From Arthrobacter cupressi (GTDB lineage Bacteria; Actinomycetota; Actinomycetes; Actinomycetales; Micrococcaceae), in the NCBI RefSeq assembly GCF_900099975.1, contig NZ_FNEI01000001.1, forward strand, positions 62,001 to 126,000: DNA of 64,000 nucleotides. Reading direction: 5' to 3'. Below, one piece after another: positions 9,286 to 19,468 of the stretch. The position numbers were made by a program, and so were the translations under genes. The notes under the pieces were generated by a model. That model saw only the letters and a list, made by a program, of their open reading frames with translations, was not told the origin of the DNA and did not search any database. The first letter of the stretch is position 1. Each line of letters starts with the position of its first letter.

Positions 9286-10647
9286 CTACTGTGGGATGTT
9301 GACGTTCGCCGGGTGGTTTCCGTAACTCTTGTCGTCATAGGCTGCCCCGCCCAGGCCGCACAGCTGTGCTGCTGTCAGGCCGGCAGGCGCCGCCGCGAGC
9401 GAGGTCTTGTCCACGCCGTCAACGGTAACCGTGCTCGGGTAGAGCGAGTTATTGGCTTCCTTGCACACGAGGACAATGATCTTGAAGTCGCGTGGATCGA
9501 CAAAGGTAAGGGTCACCGTTGAACCGCCGGTCACCGTGACAGCCTGAGGGGCCGCGGTGTCGTGGCCGGGAGGCGTCGTGGTTTCCACTACCCAGTAGCT
9601 GCCCACCGGGATGTTGGTGAAGGAGCACTTGCCATCAGCACCAGTGGTGCAGGTGGTGGTTGTGGCTGTGTCCTCGGCACCGAGGGTTCCGCCCACGGGG
9701 GCATTGTCGTTGTACAGCGTGAAGACGGCACCCTGGAGTGCGGAGGCCGGGCTGTCGTCATCCTGCTTGACCACGTTGATCGTTCCACACCGGGATTCAC
9801 CGGCGCTGATCGGGGCGATGAAGTCCTTCACGGCCGCGGTAAAGGAGTCGGACGAGCGGCTCTTCAAGTAGGCGGATGCGAAGGGGAGGCAGGCCCCTGG
9901 TTCAATGATGTCGGCATCGGTCAGGTTGATGGCAGCTTCGCCGAAGGTCCGCGTGCTCAGGGTGCGGGGGGCGTCCGGGGCAATGGGATCAACGACGGGA
10001 CCGGAGTTGATTGAGCCTTCAAAGAACCCTGTCAGGCTGTGGACCTTGTCCCAGCAAGGCACGGTGTTCGATGCTTCACACACCGTGCGCGCGTTACCTG
10101 TGGTCACCCAGAGGTGGTAGCCAAGGATCGGGTTCACGCCGCCCTGTGAGAGGTCGTACTTGATCAGGACGTCACCGGCGGTACGGACCGGGGTGACACC
10201 ATTCGCGGAGAGCACCTTGGACTGGTTGAACTCGAAGTCCATGTTGGTTGTGCCGCTCGGTTCCTGGACGCGCTCCCAGGCCAGGTAGAGGAAATCATCG
10301 CCGTTTTCCGGAATGAGCCGGGTGTAGAAGCGGAGAAGATCGCTCTTGTTGTTCGGAATGGAGCCGTCGATCACGCTCGGGACGGCGTCGTCTTCCTTGG
10401 TGCCGTTGCCGAACGAGTCGTCCGTCTGGCCCGTGGGCTTGTCAATTGCGCAACCCAGGACGGTGCCGGGCGGACAGTCGATGCCGACGTTGGCCCAGTC
10501 CTTGGCCTCGTCATCGACGACGAGGTTGCCGTCCGCAGCATCGAAGCTGCTTCCGGCGAGGTTTGCCCGGGCGGCGGAGGTGCCGCTCAGGGCCAGCGCA
10601 AAGACGGCTAATCCGACGCCGATTTGCGCACGTGTTTTTCTTTGCAT
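9286..10647 (-). CDS. Secreted protein with SpaA/Cna-B-like prealbumin domain
   Basis: 453 residues. A signal peptide 'RAQIGVGLAVFALALSGTSA' with an Ala-x-Ala cleavage site ends near residue 29. Residues about 30-300 form a large domain I cannot name ('DKPTGQTDDSFGNGTKEDD', 'NMDFEFNQSKVLS'), with cysteines near 60, 210 and 255. Residues about 300-390 are a Cna-B/SpaA-like fold: 'GTINVVKQDDD', 'LQGAVFTLYNDN', 'GSYWVVETTTPPGHD', the pattern seen in pilin and adhesin stalks. A final 60 residues follow. There is no LPxTG motif and no C-terminal membrane helix, so it is released or held by other means. The start is the ATG at 10647 in front of the signal peptide; the open frame runs 59 codons further without support. 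Confidence 0.85.
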   Translation of the reverse strand: MQRKTRAQIGVGLAVFALALSGTSAARANLAGSSFDAADGNLVVDDEAKDWANVGIDCPPGTVLGCAIDKPTGQTDDSFGNGTKEDDAVPSVIDGSIPNNKSDLLRFYTRLIPENGDDFLYLAWERVQEPSGTTNMDFEFNQSKVLSANGVTPVRTAGDVLIKYDLSQGGVNPILGYHLWVTTGNARTVCEASNTVPCWDKVHSLTGFFEGSINSGPVVDPIAPDAPRTLSTRTFGEAAINLTDADIIEPGACLPFASAYLKSRSSDSFTAAVKDFIAPISAGESRCGTINVVKQDDDSPASALQGAVFTLYNDNAPVGGTLGAEDTATTTTCTTGADGKCSFTNIPVGSYWVVETTTPPGHDTAAPQAVTVTGGSTVTLTFVDPRDFKIIVLVCKEANNSLYPSTVTVDGVDKTSLAAAPAGLTAAQLCGLGGAAYDDKSYGNHPANVNIPQ

Positions 10648-10923
10648 CCTGATCGCTTCCCATTCATTGAGGACGCTTGATGTGCCCGGCCCGGAGGCAG
10701 GGCGCCGCAGTCCGTGACGGCGGCCGCGGGCGCTGCCGGGCCAGCCGGTGCCAGGCGGGGAAGTGATGGGACGGGTAATTGGGGGAGGAGTGCCGGGCGT
10801 CAGCTGGGGAAGAGTGGCAGTCACGCGCAGGTGGCGTCTTGCGACGCCGGCCCGGCCTCGCAGCAGGGTCTGGCGGACCCCTCTGAGTTCGGTCCGTCCA
10901 ACGGAAGCACCCCCGGCGGCTTG

Positions 10924-10952
10924 ATTATAGCCTCGCAGTCGAGCGTCGACAA
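10924..10952 (-). promoter_or_regulatory. Strong sigma-70 promoter for the secreted SpaA-like protein
   Basis: On the minus strand, -35 TTGTCG (10947-10952), a 17-nt spacer, and a perfect -10 TATAAT (10924-10929). Transcription would start near 10917, leaving a 5' untranslated leader of about 270 nt before the ATG at 10647. No other gene start lies between, and within 10648-11019 I see no other gene or recognisable riboswitch. Confidence 0.75.
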
Positions 10953-11019
10953 TCGTTTTTCGCCCGGCTTTTTTGGGGGTCCAAAGTACGCCTTCCGGAA
11001 CGGCACGAGGAGGTGGAAA

Positions 11020-12666
11020 TCAGCCCGCGGCGCCGACGTCCTTAGCGTCCATGATCCGGTAGGCGTACCCCTGTTCGGCCAGGAAGCGCTGGCGCTTGGC
11101 GGCGAAGTCCTGATCCAGGGTGTCCCGGGCAACCAAGGCATAGAACCGCGCCGCCCGGCCGTCCTTCTTGGGGCGCAGGAGCCTGCCAAGCCGCTGGGCT
11201 TCCTCCTGCCGGGACCCGAAGGAACCCGAGACCTGGATCGCCACGGAAGCCTCCGGCAGGTCGATGGAGAAGTTGGCCACCTTCGAGACCACCAAGGTAT
11301 TGATCTCCCCGGTACGGAACGCGTCGAAGAGTTTCTGCCGCATCCGCACCGAGGTTTCGCCCTTGATGACCGGGGCGTCCAGGCGCTGGCCAATTTCGTC
11401 GAGCTGGTCGATGTACTGACCGATCACCAGCAGCTGCTCGCCCGCATGAGCGGCAACCAGCTGTTCCACCAGTGCGGTCTTGGTTTCCGACGTCGAACAC
11501 AGACGGTACTTGTCCGCATCCTCGGCCATCGCATAGGCCACGCGCTCGTCCCGCGGCAGATCCACGCGCACTTCCACGCAGTCAGCCGGTGCAATGTAGC
11601 CCTGGGCCTCGATGTCCTTCCACGGTGCGTCATAGCGTTTCGGCCCGATGAGCGAAAAGACCTCGCCCTCCCGGCCGTCCTCACGCACCAGCGTGGCGGT
11701 CAGGCCGAGGCGGCGCCGGGCCTGCAGGTCCGCGGTCATGCGGAAGATCGGGGCCGGCAGGAGGTGGACCTCGTCGTAGATGATCAGGCCCCAGTCGTGC
11801 CCGTCCACGAGTTCAAGGTGCGGATAGATTCCGCCTCGCCTGGTGGTCAGCACCTGGTACGTGGCGATCGTTACCGGCCTGACTTCCTTGACCGAGCCGG
11901 AGTATTCGCCGATCTCGTCCTCCGTCAGCGAGGTCCGCCGGAGCAGCTCGTCCTTCCACTGCCGTGCCGCGACCGTGTTGGTTACCAGGATCAGGGTGGT
12001 GGTGCAGCCGGTGGCCATGGCGGCGGCACCCACGATGGTCTTGCCCGCGCCGCAGGGGAGCACCACCACGCCGCTTCCGCCGGACCAGAAGTTCTCTGTG
12101 GCCAGCTTCTGGTACGGCCGCAGGTGCCAGCCTTCCTCGATGAGGCTGATAAGGTGCGGCGTCCCGTCGACGTAGCCCGCCCGGTCATCGGCCGGCCAGC
12201 CGAGCTTGAGCAGCAGTTGCTTGAGCTGCCCCCGCTGCGAGGAATGGACCACCACGGTTTCGCCGTCGATCCGAGGGCCCAGCAGGGGCGCGATCTTCTT
12301 GGCCCGGATGACCTCCTCGAGCACCGGGTAATCGTCAGTGCGCATCACCAGTCCGTGCTGCGGATCCTTCTCCAGGCGCAGCCGCCCGTAGCGGGACATG
12401 GTTTCCTCGACGTCCAGCAGCAGCGAGTGCGGCACCGGGAACCGCGAATACCGCAGGAGGGTGTCCAGGACCTTTTCCGCATCGAGCCCTGCCGCCCTGG
12501 CGTTCCAGAGACCCAGCGGGGTGAGCCGGTAACTGTGCACGTGTTCGGGGGCACGTTCGAGTTCGGCGAACGCCGCGATGGCGTGCCGGGCCTCGGTGGC
12601 GAGTTCGTGGTCCACTTCCAGCAGGATGGTCTTGTCGCTCTGCACGATCAGCGGACCGTCGTTCAC
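11020..12666 (-). CDS. XPB/Ssl2-type DNA repair helicase
   Basis: 548 residues, a full XPB. The N-terminal damage-recognition region (about 1-180) precedes helicase domain 1 with Walker A 'LPCGAGKT', box II 'YDEVH' and 'GLTATL', then the RED motif (Arg-Glu-Asp in 'VREDGRE') that in XPB opens DNA at lesions. Domain 2 ends with 'FGSRQEEAQRLGRLLRPK'. It is a 3'-5' DNA helicase. From memory, mycobacteria carry the same protein next to the same partner. The start is GTG at 12666; its first four bases overlap the stop of the upstream gene (12663-12666, GTGA), so translation of the two is coupled. Its repair pathway in bacteria is not settled. Confidence 0.94.
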   Translation of the reverse strand: MNDGPLIVQSDKTILLEVDHELATEARHAIAAFAELERAPEHVHSYRLTPLGLWNARAAGLDAEKVLDTLLRYSRFPVPHSLLLDVEETMSRYGRLRLEKDPQHGLVMRTDDYPVLEEVIRAKKIAPLLGPRIDGETVVVHSSQRGQLKQLLLKLGWPADDRAGYVDGTPHLISLIEEGWHLRPYQKLATENFWSGGSGVVVLPCGAGKTIVGAAAMATGCTTTLILVTNTVAARQWKDELLRRTSLTEDEIGEYSGSVKEVRPVTIATYQVLTTRRGGIYPHLELVDGHDWGLIIYDEVHLLPAPIFRMTADLQARRRLGLTATLVREDGREGEVFSLIGPKRYDAPWKDIEAQGYIAPADCVEVRVDLPRDERVAYAMAEDADKYRLCSTSETKTALVEQLVAAHAGEQLLVIGQYIDQLDEIGQRLDAPVIKGETSVRMRQKLFDAFRTGEINTLVVSKVANFSIDLPEASVAIQVSGSFGSRQEEAQRLGRLLRPKKDGRAARFYALVARDTLDQDFAAKRQRFLAEQGYAYRIMDAKDVGAAG

Positions 12667-15152
12667 TCTGCTCCCTTACTTGCCGGCCTGGCGGTCTGTC
12701 CGGCCGCGGGCTCGACGTCGACAATACGGTGGATGGACAGAACCCGTTCGGTGTCCCGGGCAGGATCGAACACCCGCACCCTGCCGCCGGACACGGAGAC
12801 AGGAACAACGGTCTCGCTGTTGGAATTCCCGTCCCCGTCCACCACGTTCATGGTCACGGCCTGCTTCAGCCGGATGGCGCGCTGCAGCGCTTCAAGTCCC
12901 AGTTGCGCGGCCGCCTCGCCGGAGGTTTCCGCAGCCCCGCCCGGACGGTGCCGCAGCACCGCAAGCTGCGCCTCGACGTCGTCCTGTGCCGGAGCCGAAC
13001 GGGGCGCCGAATAGACCGGCCTGGCACTGCCGGTGGCGGCGGCGGTCCGCTTGTAGCGCACGACGGCGGGCTCGGGCTCCTGCACGGTGGGCGACAGTCC
13101 CAGCTCGCGCAGTACCCTCGCGGTTTCCCGGGGACTGGCCGCTGAGGTCAGCACGGTGGGGGCGATCCGGACAAGGCCAAGGCTTGCCGCCCCGGTCTCC
13201 TGGAGGAGCTCGGAGATGGCGGCCTCGTCGTCGCTCTGGATGAAGCTCGCGCTGCTGGCGACGCGCAGCCTGCCGTGCCGGGAGGCGGTGTCCCGCACCA
13301 GGTATTCCAGGGGTTGCGGCACCTCGGTGGCGGAGTGCTCGCGCAGGAACTGCAGGATGGCCGCGGCGTCCTGGCCGGCGTCGAGGGCCCTGCGGACTGA
13401 CGCTTCGGAGAAACGGTAGATGGTGGCAGGGCCCTGGCCCTCGGCGTCCGCGAGCAGGGTGAGGCGCTCGCCGAGGCCCGGTGCGAGATACCCGGGCGCG
13501 ACCGCGGTGAGGTCGGCCTGAAGCAGGATGTGGTTGACGGCTGCCGGCAGGTGTTCGCCGAGGATGTCCAGCGCGTGGTCCGGCTCCTCGGCGGCGATCG
13601 CCGCACCCAATTGGGTCAGCGCGCCGGAGCCGATCAAACCCAGGAGTTCGGCCTCCCGCAGTATCCCAGGCACCAGGGAACTGAAGCGGCGGGCCATCCG
13701 CGGCTGGGACCACTCGGCCCGCTCCAGCACGGATCGCGCGTCGAGCACGGGGGCGCGGCCGTCCGGGGCGGAGGCCTCCTCGGTGAGTTCCTGCAGGATC
13801 TCCAGCACCCGCCGTCGGATCAGCGGGGCGTCTGGCCGCTGGGCCTCGCCGGACAGGGCATTGATGCTGGTGCCAGCCGAATTGGGCCTGCCCTGGTGCC
13901 CGGCGGAGGTGGATACGGCCTGGCCCACGAGTGAGGGCGCGCGTTCGCTCGCCAGCCAGGCATTGACCACCCAAAGCCATTGTTCCTGGCGCGGCAGGGC
14001 GAGCCATTCCAGGCCCGGCGGCTGGATCCAGGTGGAACTGTCCACATCCAGGCGCAGCAGCCCGGCCAGCGCGGCGATCTCCAGGAAGAGCCCCGCCTCC
14101 CGGGTCTCAAGACGCAGCCGGTCCGCGAGGCGCTTGAGTTCCCGCACACCCACCCCGCCGGTGCGCAGCGTGGCCAGCGGCTGCTCGCGGACGGCGGCCA
14201 GCAACTCGCCAAGGATCCGCAAGGCCTCGGCGATGGCGCCGAGGGCAGCGTTCCGGCGCAGCAATGCACTGGTCAGGCCCAGCTCCGGCAGGGGCGCCTC
14301 CACCGTGAAGTGGTCCACGATCATGCCGCCGCGCAGGGCCAGGCCCACACTGTGCGGGAGTTCCACATGTGAGGCGTCCAGCGGGACGAGCAGGCCGCGG
14401 GCGAGGAGCCAGTCGACGGGGCCGACGTCGGGCCCCTCATTGCTGATCGACGCCATCCGCTGCGCCTGGGGCACGGCCCCCATCGCCCAGCTGCCGAACC
14501 TGTCCAGCAGGGCCCGGGTCCGTTCCGGGGCCCCGGCGAGGATGCCGTCCAGGTCCTTCGGCGCCGACGTCCAGCGCTGCAGCGCCAAGGCGGCCTCCAT
14601 GGGGGTTGCCGCCTCGGGAACGCCGGCCCCGCTGCGGCGCAACTCGGCAACCAGTTGGACCACCCGCTGCGCGAAGGCCGGCTGCAGGCGGACCAGTTCC
14701 GTGTAGCTGCGGCCCAGGCCCGCGGGGTAGATGCCCACCACGTCCTTCAGGGTGCCCACCGGAAGGTAGAAACGGTGCCTGGACCCGGCGGGTTGGGTGC
14801 CCGGGGGCGGTTCGCAGCGGTGGATGAGGGCCAGGGCCTCGAGCCGGTGGAGGATTCCTTCGAGCGCGGTCAGGGTGGCTCCCGCGATCGCCTTTTTCAG
14901 GCCCGGAGCGGAAATGCCGTGGCCTGTGTCCGGATTGGTGCAAAGGTGCAGGGCCTCCAGGACCTGCATCTCCGGCTTGTTGAGGCGTTCCAGGGCGCGC
15001 TGCACGCTCACCCGCGCGCTGGCCCGCGCCGCGAGGGCTGCGAAGTCCGGGGCAGCAGGGGAAATCAGGTCCGGCCGCGCGGCAAACAGGGCCCGCAGCG
15101 AGTCGTCGCTGCGCGCTTCCAGGTCTTTGCTGAGCGCGCGGATGAGGGACAT
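12663..15152 (-). CDS. XPB-partner protein with helicase-associated domain
   Basis: 829 residues from the ATG at 15152 (MSLIRALSKDLEARSDDSL). The open frame extends 87 codons further upstream as low-complexity Arg/Pro, which I reject. Helical winged-helix-like segments fill the N-terminal half ('LNKPEMQVLEALHLCTNPD'). The C-terminal third matches the 'helicase-associated/XPB C3 domain' proteins that sit beside actinobacterial XPB: 'ASSASFIQSDDEAAISELLQ' and a WYL-like end 'VTMNVVDGDGNSNSETVVPVSV'. It has no Walker motifs of its own. It stops within the first codons of the helicase gene, so the two products are made together and probably act as a complex on DNA. Its biochemical role is unknown. 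Confidence 0.85.
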   Translation of the reverse strand: MSLIRALSKDLEARSDDSLRALFAARPDLISPAAPDFAALAARASARVSVQRALERLNKPEMQVLEALHLCTNPDTGHGISAPGLKKAIAGATLTALEGILHRLEALALIHRCEPPPGTQPAGSRHRFYLPVGTLKDVVGIYPAGLGRSYTELVRLQPAFAQRVVQLVAELRRSGAGVPEAATPMEAALALQRWTSAPKDLDGILAGAPERTRALLDRFGSWAMGAVPQAQRMASISNEGPDVGPVDWLLARGLLVPLDASHVELPHSVGLALRGGMIVDHFTVEAPLPELGLTSALLRRNAALGAIAEALRILGELLAAVREQPLATLRTGGVGVRELKRLADRLRLETREAGLFLEIAALAGLLRLDVDSSTWIQPPGLEWLALPRQEQWLWVVNAWLASERAPSLVGQAVSTSAGHQGRPNSAGTSINALSGEAQRPDAPLIRRRVLEILQELTEEASAPDGRAPVLDARSVLERAEWSQPRMARRFSSLVPGILREAELLGLIGSGALTQLGAAIAAEEPDHALDILGEHLPAAVNHILLQADLTAVAPGYLAPGLGERLTLLADAEGQGPATIYRFSEASVRRALDAGQDAAAILQFLREHSATEVPQPLEYLVRDTASRHGRLRVASSASFIQSDDEAAISELLQETGAASLGLVRIAPTVLTSAASPRETARVLRELGLSPTVQEPEPAVVRYKRTAAATGSARPVYSAPRSAPAQDDVEAQLAVLRHRPGGAAETSGEAAAQLGLEALQRAIRLKQAVTMNVVDGDGNSNSETVVPVSVSGGRVRVFDPARDTERVLSIHRIVDVEPAAGQTARPASKGAE

Positions 15153-15193
15153 CACTTCAACGTTACCGCCCCCGGGAGCCGCAGCACCCGGGC

Positions 15194-15409
15194 TTATTTC
15201 CTGCGGCGTTGGACGACCGCATCCACCACCAGGACGAGCATTGCCAGGAACGCGGCCGGCAGGCCGTAGAGCGCAAGGGAGGTCATCCAAGCCGGGGCGG
15301 CACTGCCCGCGGCGGCGATGGCCATGACCCCGCCCACGGCGGCCAGGGACAGCAAAGCGACGACGGCGGCGGCGATCGTCAGGGGGCGGCGGTAGCCGGT
15401 GATACTCAT
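15194..15409 (-). CDS. Small membrane protein, two helices
   Basis: 71 residues from the ATG at 15409 (MSITGYRRPLTIAAAV). Two hydrophobic spans, about 11-33 and 42-64, end in a basic tail 'VVQRRRK', predicting a hairpin with both ends in the cytoplasm. It lies 41 bp upstream of the XPB-partner gene on the same strand and may share its transcript. I do not recognise a family. The much longer open frame through it (to 15937) is antisense to the cold-shock gene and is not real. Confidence 0.65.
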   Translation of the reverse strand: MSITGYRRPLTIAAAVVALLSLAAVGGVMAIAAAGSAAPAWMTSLALYGLPAAFLAMLVLVVDAVVQRRRK

Positions 15410-15578
15410 GCAAGCAACGCTAACAGCCCGCGCTGAAGCACGGGATCGCTGCCCGGCACGATAACCTTGGAGGAACAGACCAACACGGAGCAGGCAATTG
15501 CCCCTGATCCCGCAGGACCCTGCGGATGCGGTGAGCTGCCGGCCGTGTCTCCACGCAAGAACGAAGAAGGTTGAATAC

Positions 15579-15962
15579 GTGCCCACCGGCAAGGTCAAGT
15601 GGTATGACAAGGACAAAGGTTTCGGCTTCCTCGCCGCCGAAGACGGCCAGGAAGTGTTTCTGCCCAAGTCGGCGCTGCCCGCAGGCGTAAGCGAGCTCAA
15701 GGCCGGCACCCGGGTTGAATTCGGTGTGGCCGATGGCCGCCGCGGCGCCCAGGCGCTGGGCCTGCGCGTGCTGGACAAGCTGCCTTCCGTCGCCAAGGCC
15801 AAGCGCATGGGTGCCCGCGAGCTCGCCCCCGTGGTCCAGGACCTCGTCTCCGTGCTGGACAAGCTGTCCGGCAGCCTCTCCGCCGGCAAGTACCCCGAAG
15901 GCGCCAAGGGCAAGGCCATCGCGGCTGTCCTCCGCAAGGTTGCCGACGAGCTTGAGGCTTAG
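15579..15962 (+). CDS. Cold-shock domain protein with C-terminal extension
   Basis: 127 residues. The first 65 are a cold-shock OB fold with RNP1 'KGFGFLA' and RNP2-like 'EVFLP', preceded by the usual 'GKVKWYD' start. It would bind single-stranded RNA or DNA. A C-terminal helical extension of about 60 residues ('LAPVVQDLVSVLDKLSG', 'GKAIAAVLRKVADELEA') is longer than in CspA and typical of the larger actinobacterial form. The start is GTG at 15579 with a GAAGAAGG site 8 nt before it. The DUF3027 gene follows 7 bp after the stop, suggesting one operon. Confidence 0.92.
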   Translation: MPTGKVKWYDKDKGFGFLAAEDGQEVFLPKSALPAGVSELKAGTRVEFGVADGRRGAQALGLRVLDKLPSVAKAKRMGARELAPVVQDLVSVLDKLSGSLSAGKYPEGAKGKAIAAVLRKVADELEA

Positions 15963-15969
15963 GCCACCC

Positions 15970-16665
15970 ATGACCTCCGAATCCGTAGAAGCAGGCCAGA
16001 CCGGCGCTCCCGCAGCAGCGGCCGGCGGCGCTTCCGCGCGGAAATCCGCCAGGCCCCAGGCGAAAGCCCCGGCCAAGGTTCCGGCCGCCAAACCGCGGGC
16101 CGGCGTACCGGCGTGGCGGACAGGCAAGCCGGACGCATTCCTGGCTGCCGCCGTCGACGTCGCACGCGAGGCCGTGGCGACGATCGCCAAGGAAAGCGAG
16201 ATCGGCGCGCACATCGCCGCGAAGTCCGAAGGCGAACGGGTGGTCACTCACCTGTTCGAGTCCCGGCTTCCGGGCTACGGCGGCTGGCAGTGGTACGCCG
16301 TGGTCACACGCAATTCACGGTCCAAGACGGTGACCGTGAGTGAACTCGGCCTGTTGCCCTCGGAGGATTCCATCCTGGCTCCCGAATGGGTGCCGTGGGC
16401 CAAGCGCGTCCGTCCCGAGGACGAGGCGCAGGCTCCGGAGCACGGTTCCGACGGCGCTGAATCCGCGGAAGCTGAATCAGAGGAGCACGATTCCGAGGAC
16501 GTGGCTGACGGTGACGTCGCCGCGGAATCCGACGGGAACGTTACCGGTGACGCCTCGGGCGGCGAGGCTGCGGGCGAGGTCGCCGCTTCGGACAACGATG
16601 GGGACGACAACGGCGAAGCCGAGGACGCGGAGACCGGACCCGACGGCGAAACCGAGGCTGAATAG
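15970..16665 (+). CDS. DUF3027 family protein with acidic tail
   Basis: 231 residues. After an Ala/Pro/Lys-rich N-terminus (1-45), residues about 46-150 form the DUF3027 domain: 'AREAVATIAKESEIGAH' and 'ESRLPGYGGWQWYAVVTR', then 'SELGLLPSEDSILAPEWVPWAKRVRPED'. The last 75 residues are almost purely Glu, Asp, Ala and Gly, a disordered acidic tail. The family is conserved in Actinobacteria, from memory next to serC in mycobacteria as here, but has no known function. It begins 7 bp after the cold-shock gene. An acidic tail beside a nucleic-acid-binding protein hints at charge-based interaction, but that is only inference. Confidence 0.85.
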   Translation: MTSESVEAGQTGAPAAAAGGASARKSARPQAKAPAKVPAAKPRAGVPAWRTGKPDAFLAAAVDVAREAVATIAKESEIGAHIAAKSEGERVVTHLFESRLPGYGGWQWYAVVTRNSRSKTVTVSELGLLPSEDSILAPEWVPWAKRVRPEDEAQAPEHGSDGAESAEAESEEHDSEDVADGDVAAESDGNVTGDASGGEAAGEVAASDNDGDDNGEAEDAETGPDGETEAE

Positions 16666-16709
16666 TCTTTGGGTTGTCCTGCAGGTGATCCGGACGAAGG
16701 CGGCAATTG

Positions 16710-17993
16710 ATGTCCACCTTCAGATCCCTGCACATCCGCAATTACCGCGTCTGGTTCCTCGGGGCCCTGGTCTCCAACGTCGGCACTTGGATGCAGCGCA
16801 CCGCCCAGGACTGGCTGGTCTTTGACCACCTCAGCAACCACGATGCCGGGGCCATGGGCATCACGCTCGCCCTGCAAATGGGCCCACAGCTCTTCCTCGC
16901 GCCCTGGGCCGGCCTGCTCGCGGACCGTTATGACCGCCGCCGCCTCCTTTTCCTGACCCAGGGCCTCATGGCCTTGCTGAGCACGGGCCTGGGAATCCTG
17001 GTGCTGGCCGGCGCCGGCCAGTTGTGGCATGTCTACGTTTTTGCCCTGCTGCTGGGCTTGGTGTCCGCGCTGGACGCACCGGTCCGGCAGACCTTCGTGT
17101 CCGAGCTCGTCGGTGATGAATCCCTCGCGAACGCCGTGGCGCTCAACAGTGCCTCGTTCAACGTGGCCCGCATGATCGGACCGGCCGTGGCCGGCGTGCT
17201 CACCGTCGTGGTCGGCCCGGGCTGGGTCTTCCTGCTAAATACAGTGACATTCCTGGCGATGATCCTCGCGCTGGGCAATATCCCCGCGGGTACCCTGCGC
17301 GCCCAGCCGCGGGCCGCGGCAGGCAAGGGCCGCATCCGGGAGGGCCTGCGGTACGTGCGGCACCGCCGGGACATCGTGGTGGTCCTCGTGGCGATCTTCA
17401 TCATGGGCACTCTCGGGCTGAACTTCGTTCTCTTCATCGCCGCCATGGTGGGCACGGAATTCGGTATGGACGCCGGCGCATTCGGCCTCATGAATTCCGT
17501 GATGGCCATCGGCTCCGTGGCCGGTGCCCTGCTTTCGGCCCGGCGGGGACGGCCCCGCCTGCGCCTGATCTTCGGCGCCGCGGGAGCCTTCGGGGTGGCG
17601 AGCCTGCTGGCCGCCCTCGCGCCCAACTATCTCCTGTTCGGATGCGCGCTGGTACCCGTTGGGCTGTTTGCCCTGACCATGATCACCAGCGCCAACGGCT
17701 ACGTGCAATCCACCACTGACCCGGTAATGCGCGGGCGGGTGATGGCGCTATACATGGCGATCTTCATGGGCGGGACACCCCTCGGGGCGCCCCTCGTGGG
17801 CTGGATCGCCAACGTCGCCGGCCCCCGCTGGTCCCTGGGAATCGCCGCCGCGGCCGGGATCTCCGCCGCCGTCGTCGGGCTCGTCTGGATCATCAGGGCG
17901 CGGCAGCTGCGCCTGCGTTTCGACCGCAGGGCGAGGGGACTGCGGGTCTTCCGGATCGCATCGGTATCGGCCGCGGAGACGCCGGACCTTTAG
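16710..17993 (+). CDS. Major facilitator superfamily exporter
   Basis: 427 residues with about 12 membrane helices. The start 'MSTFRSLHIRNYRVWFLG' and the loop motif 'LLADRYDRRRLLF' between helices 2 and 3 place it in the MFS_3/EntS-like exporter group, which pumps out siderophores, drugs or metabolites. I chose the ATG at 16710 over the adjacent TTG at 16707. It follows the DUF3027 gene by 44 bp and ends at a strong hairpin shared with convergent serC. The substrate is not evident. Confidence 0.88.
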   Translation: MSTFRSLHIRNYRVWFLGALVSNVGTWMQRTAQDWLVFDHLSNHDAGAMGITLALQMGPQLFLAPWAGLLADRYDRRRLLFLTQGLMALLSTGLGILVLAGAGQLWHVYVFALLLGLVSALDAPVRQTFVSELVGDESLANAVALNSASFNVARMIGPAVAGVLTVVVGPGWVFLLNTVTFLAMILALGNIPAGTLRAQPRAAAGKGRIREGLRYVRHRRDIVVVLVAIFIMGTLGLNFVLFIAAMVGTEFGMDAGAFGLMNSVMAIGSVAGALLSARRGRPRLRLIFGAAGAFGVASLLAALAPNYLLFGCALVPVGLFALTMITSANGYVQSTTDPVMRGRVMALYMAIFMGGTPLGAPLVGWIANVAGPRWSLGIAAAAGISAAVVGLVWIIRARQLRLRFDRRARGLRVFRIASVSAAETPDL

Positions 17994-18002
17994 CCAATTA
18001 AA

Positions 18003-18045
18003 CGCGGCAGCGCCCGCCCGGAAGACCAGGGCGGGCGCTGCCGCG
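18003..18045. terminator. Bidirectional terminator between MFS gene and serC
   Basis: A perfect 17-bp stem, left arm 18003-18019 starting CGCGGCAGCGCC and right arm 18029-18045, with a 9-nt loop. It lies immediately after the MFS stop and before the serC stop, so it can serve both convergent transcripts. Confidence 0.85.
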
Positions 18046-18049
18046 TGTG

Positions 18050-19183
<1,134 letters not shown>

Positions 19184-19468
19184 TTAGCTCCAATGGTGTA
19201 GCGGCCTGGTGGTTCGTGGCGGGTGGCAGAAGTGCGCCGTCGCCTCCCCAATTCTGCCTGACTTCGCGGGCAGGGCAGAACCGGACTGTCACAGTGCGCC
19301 ACGGCCCGGAGAATGGGCCCACCCGCCGCCGGGAATTATCAAGAGTTATTCCAAATAAGTTAGGCTGGGGGTGTGGGGTCCGGGCCAAAATGCCCGCCAA
19401 ACGGCCGCCCGACCGCTTGCGGTACGGTGGAAAATAGCCAAGATACTGTGCTCGAGGAGCTGAGCTGG

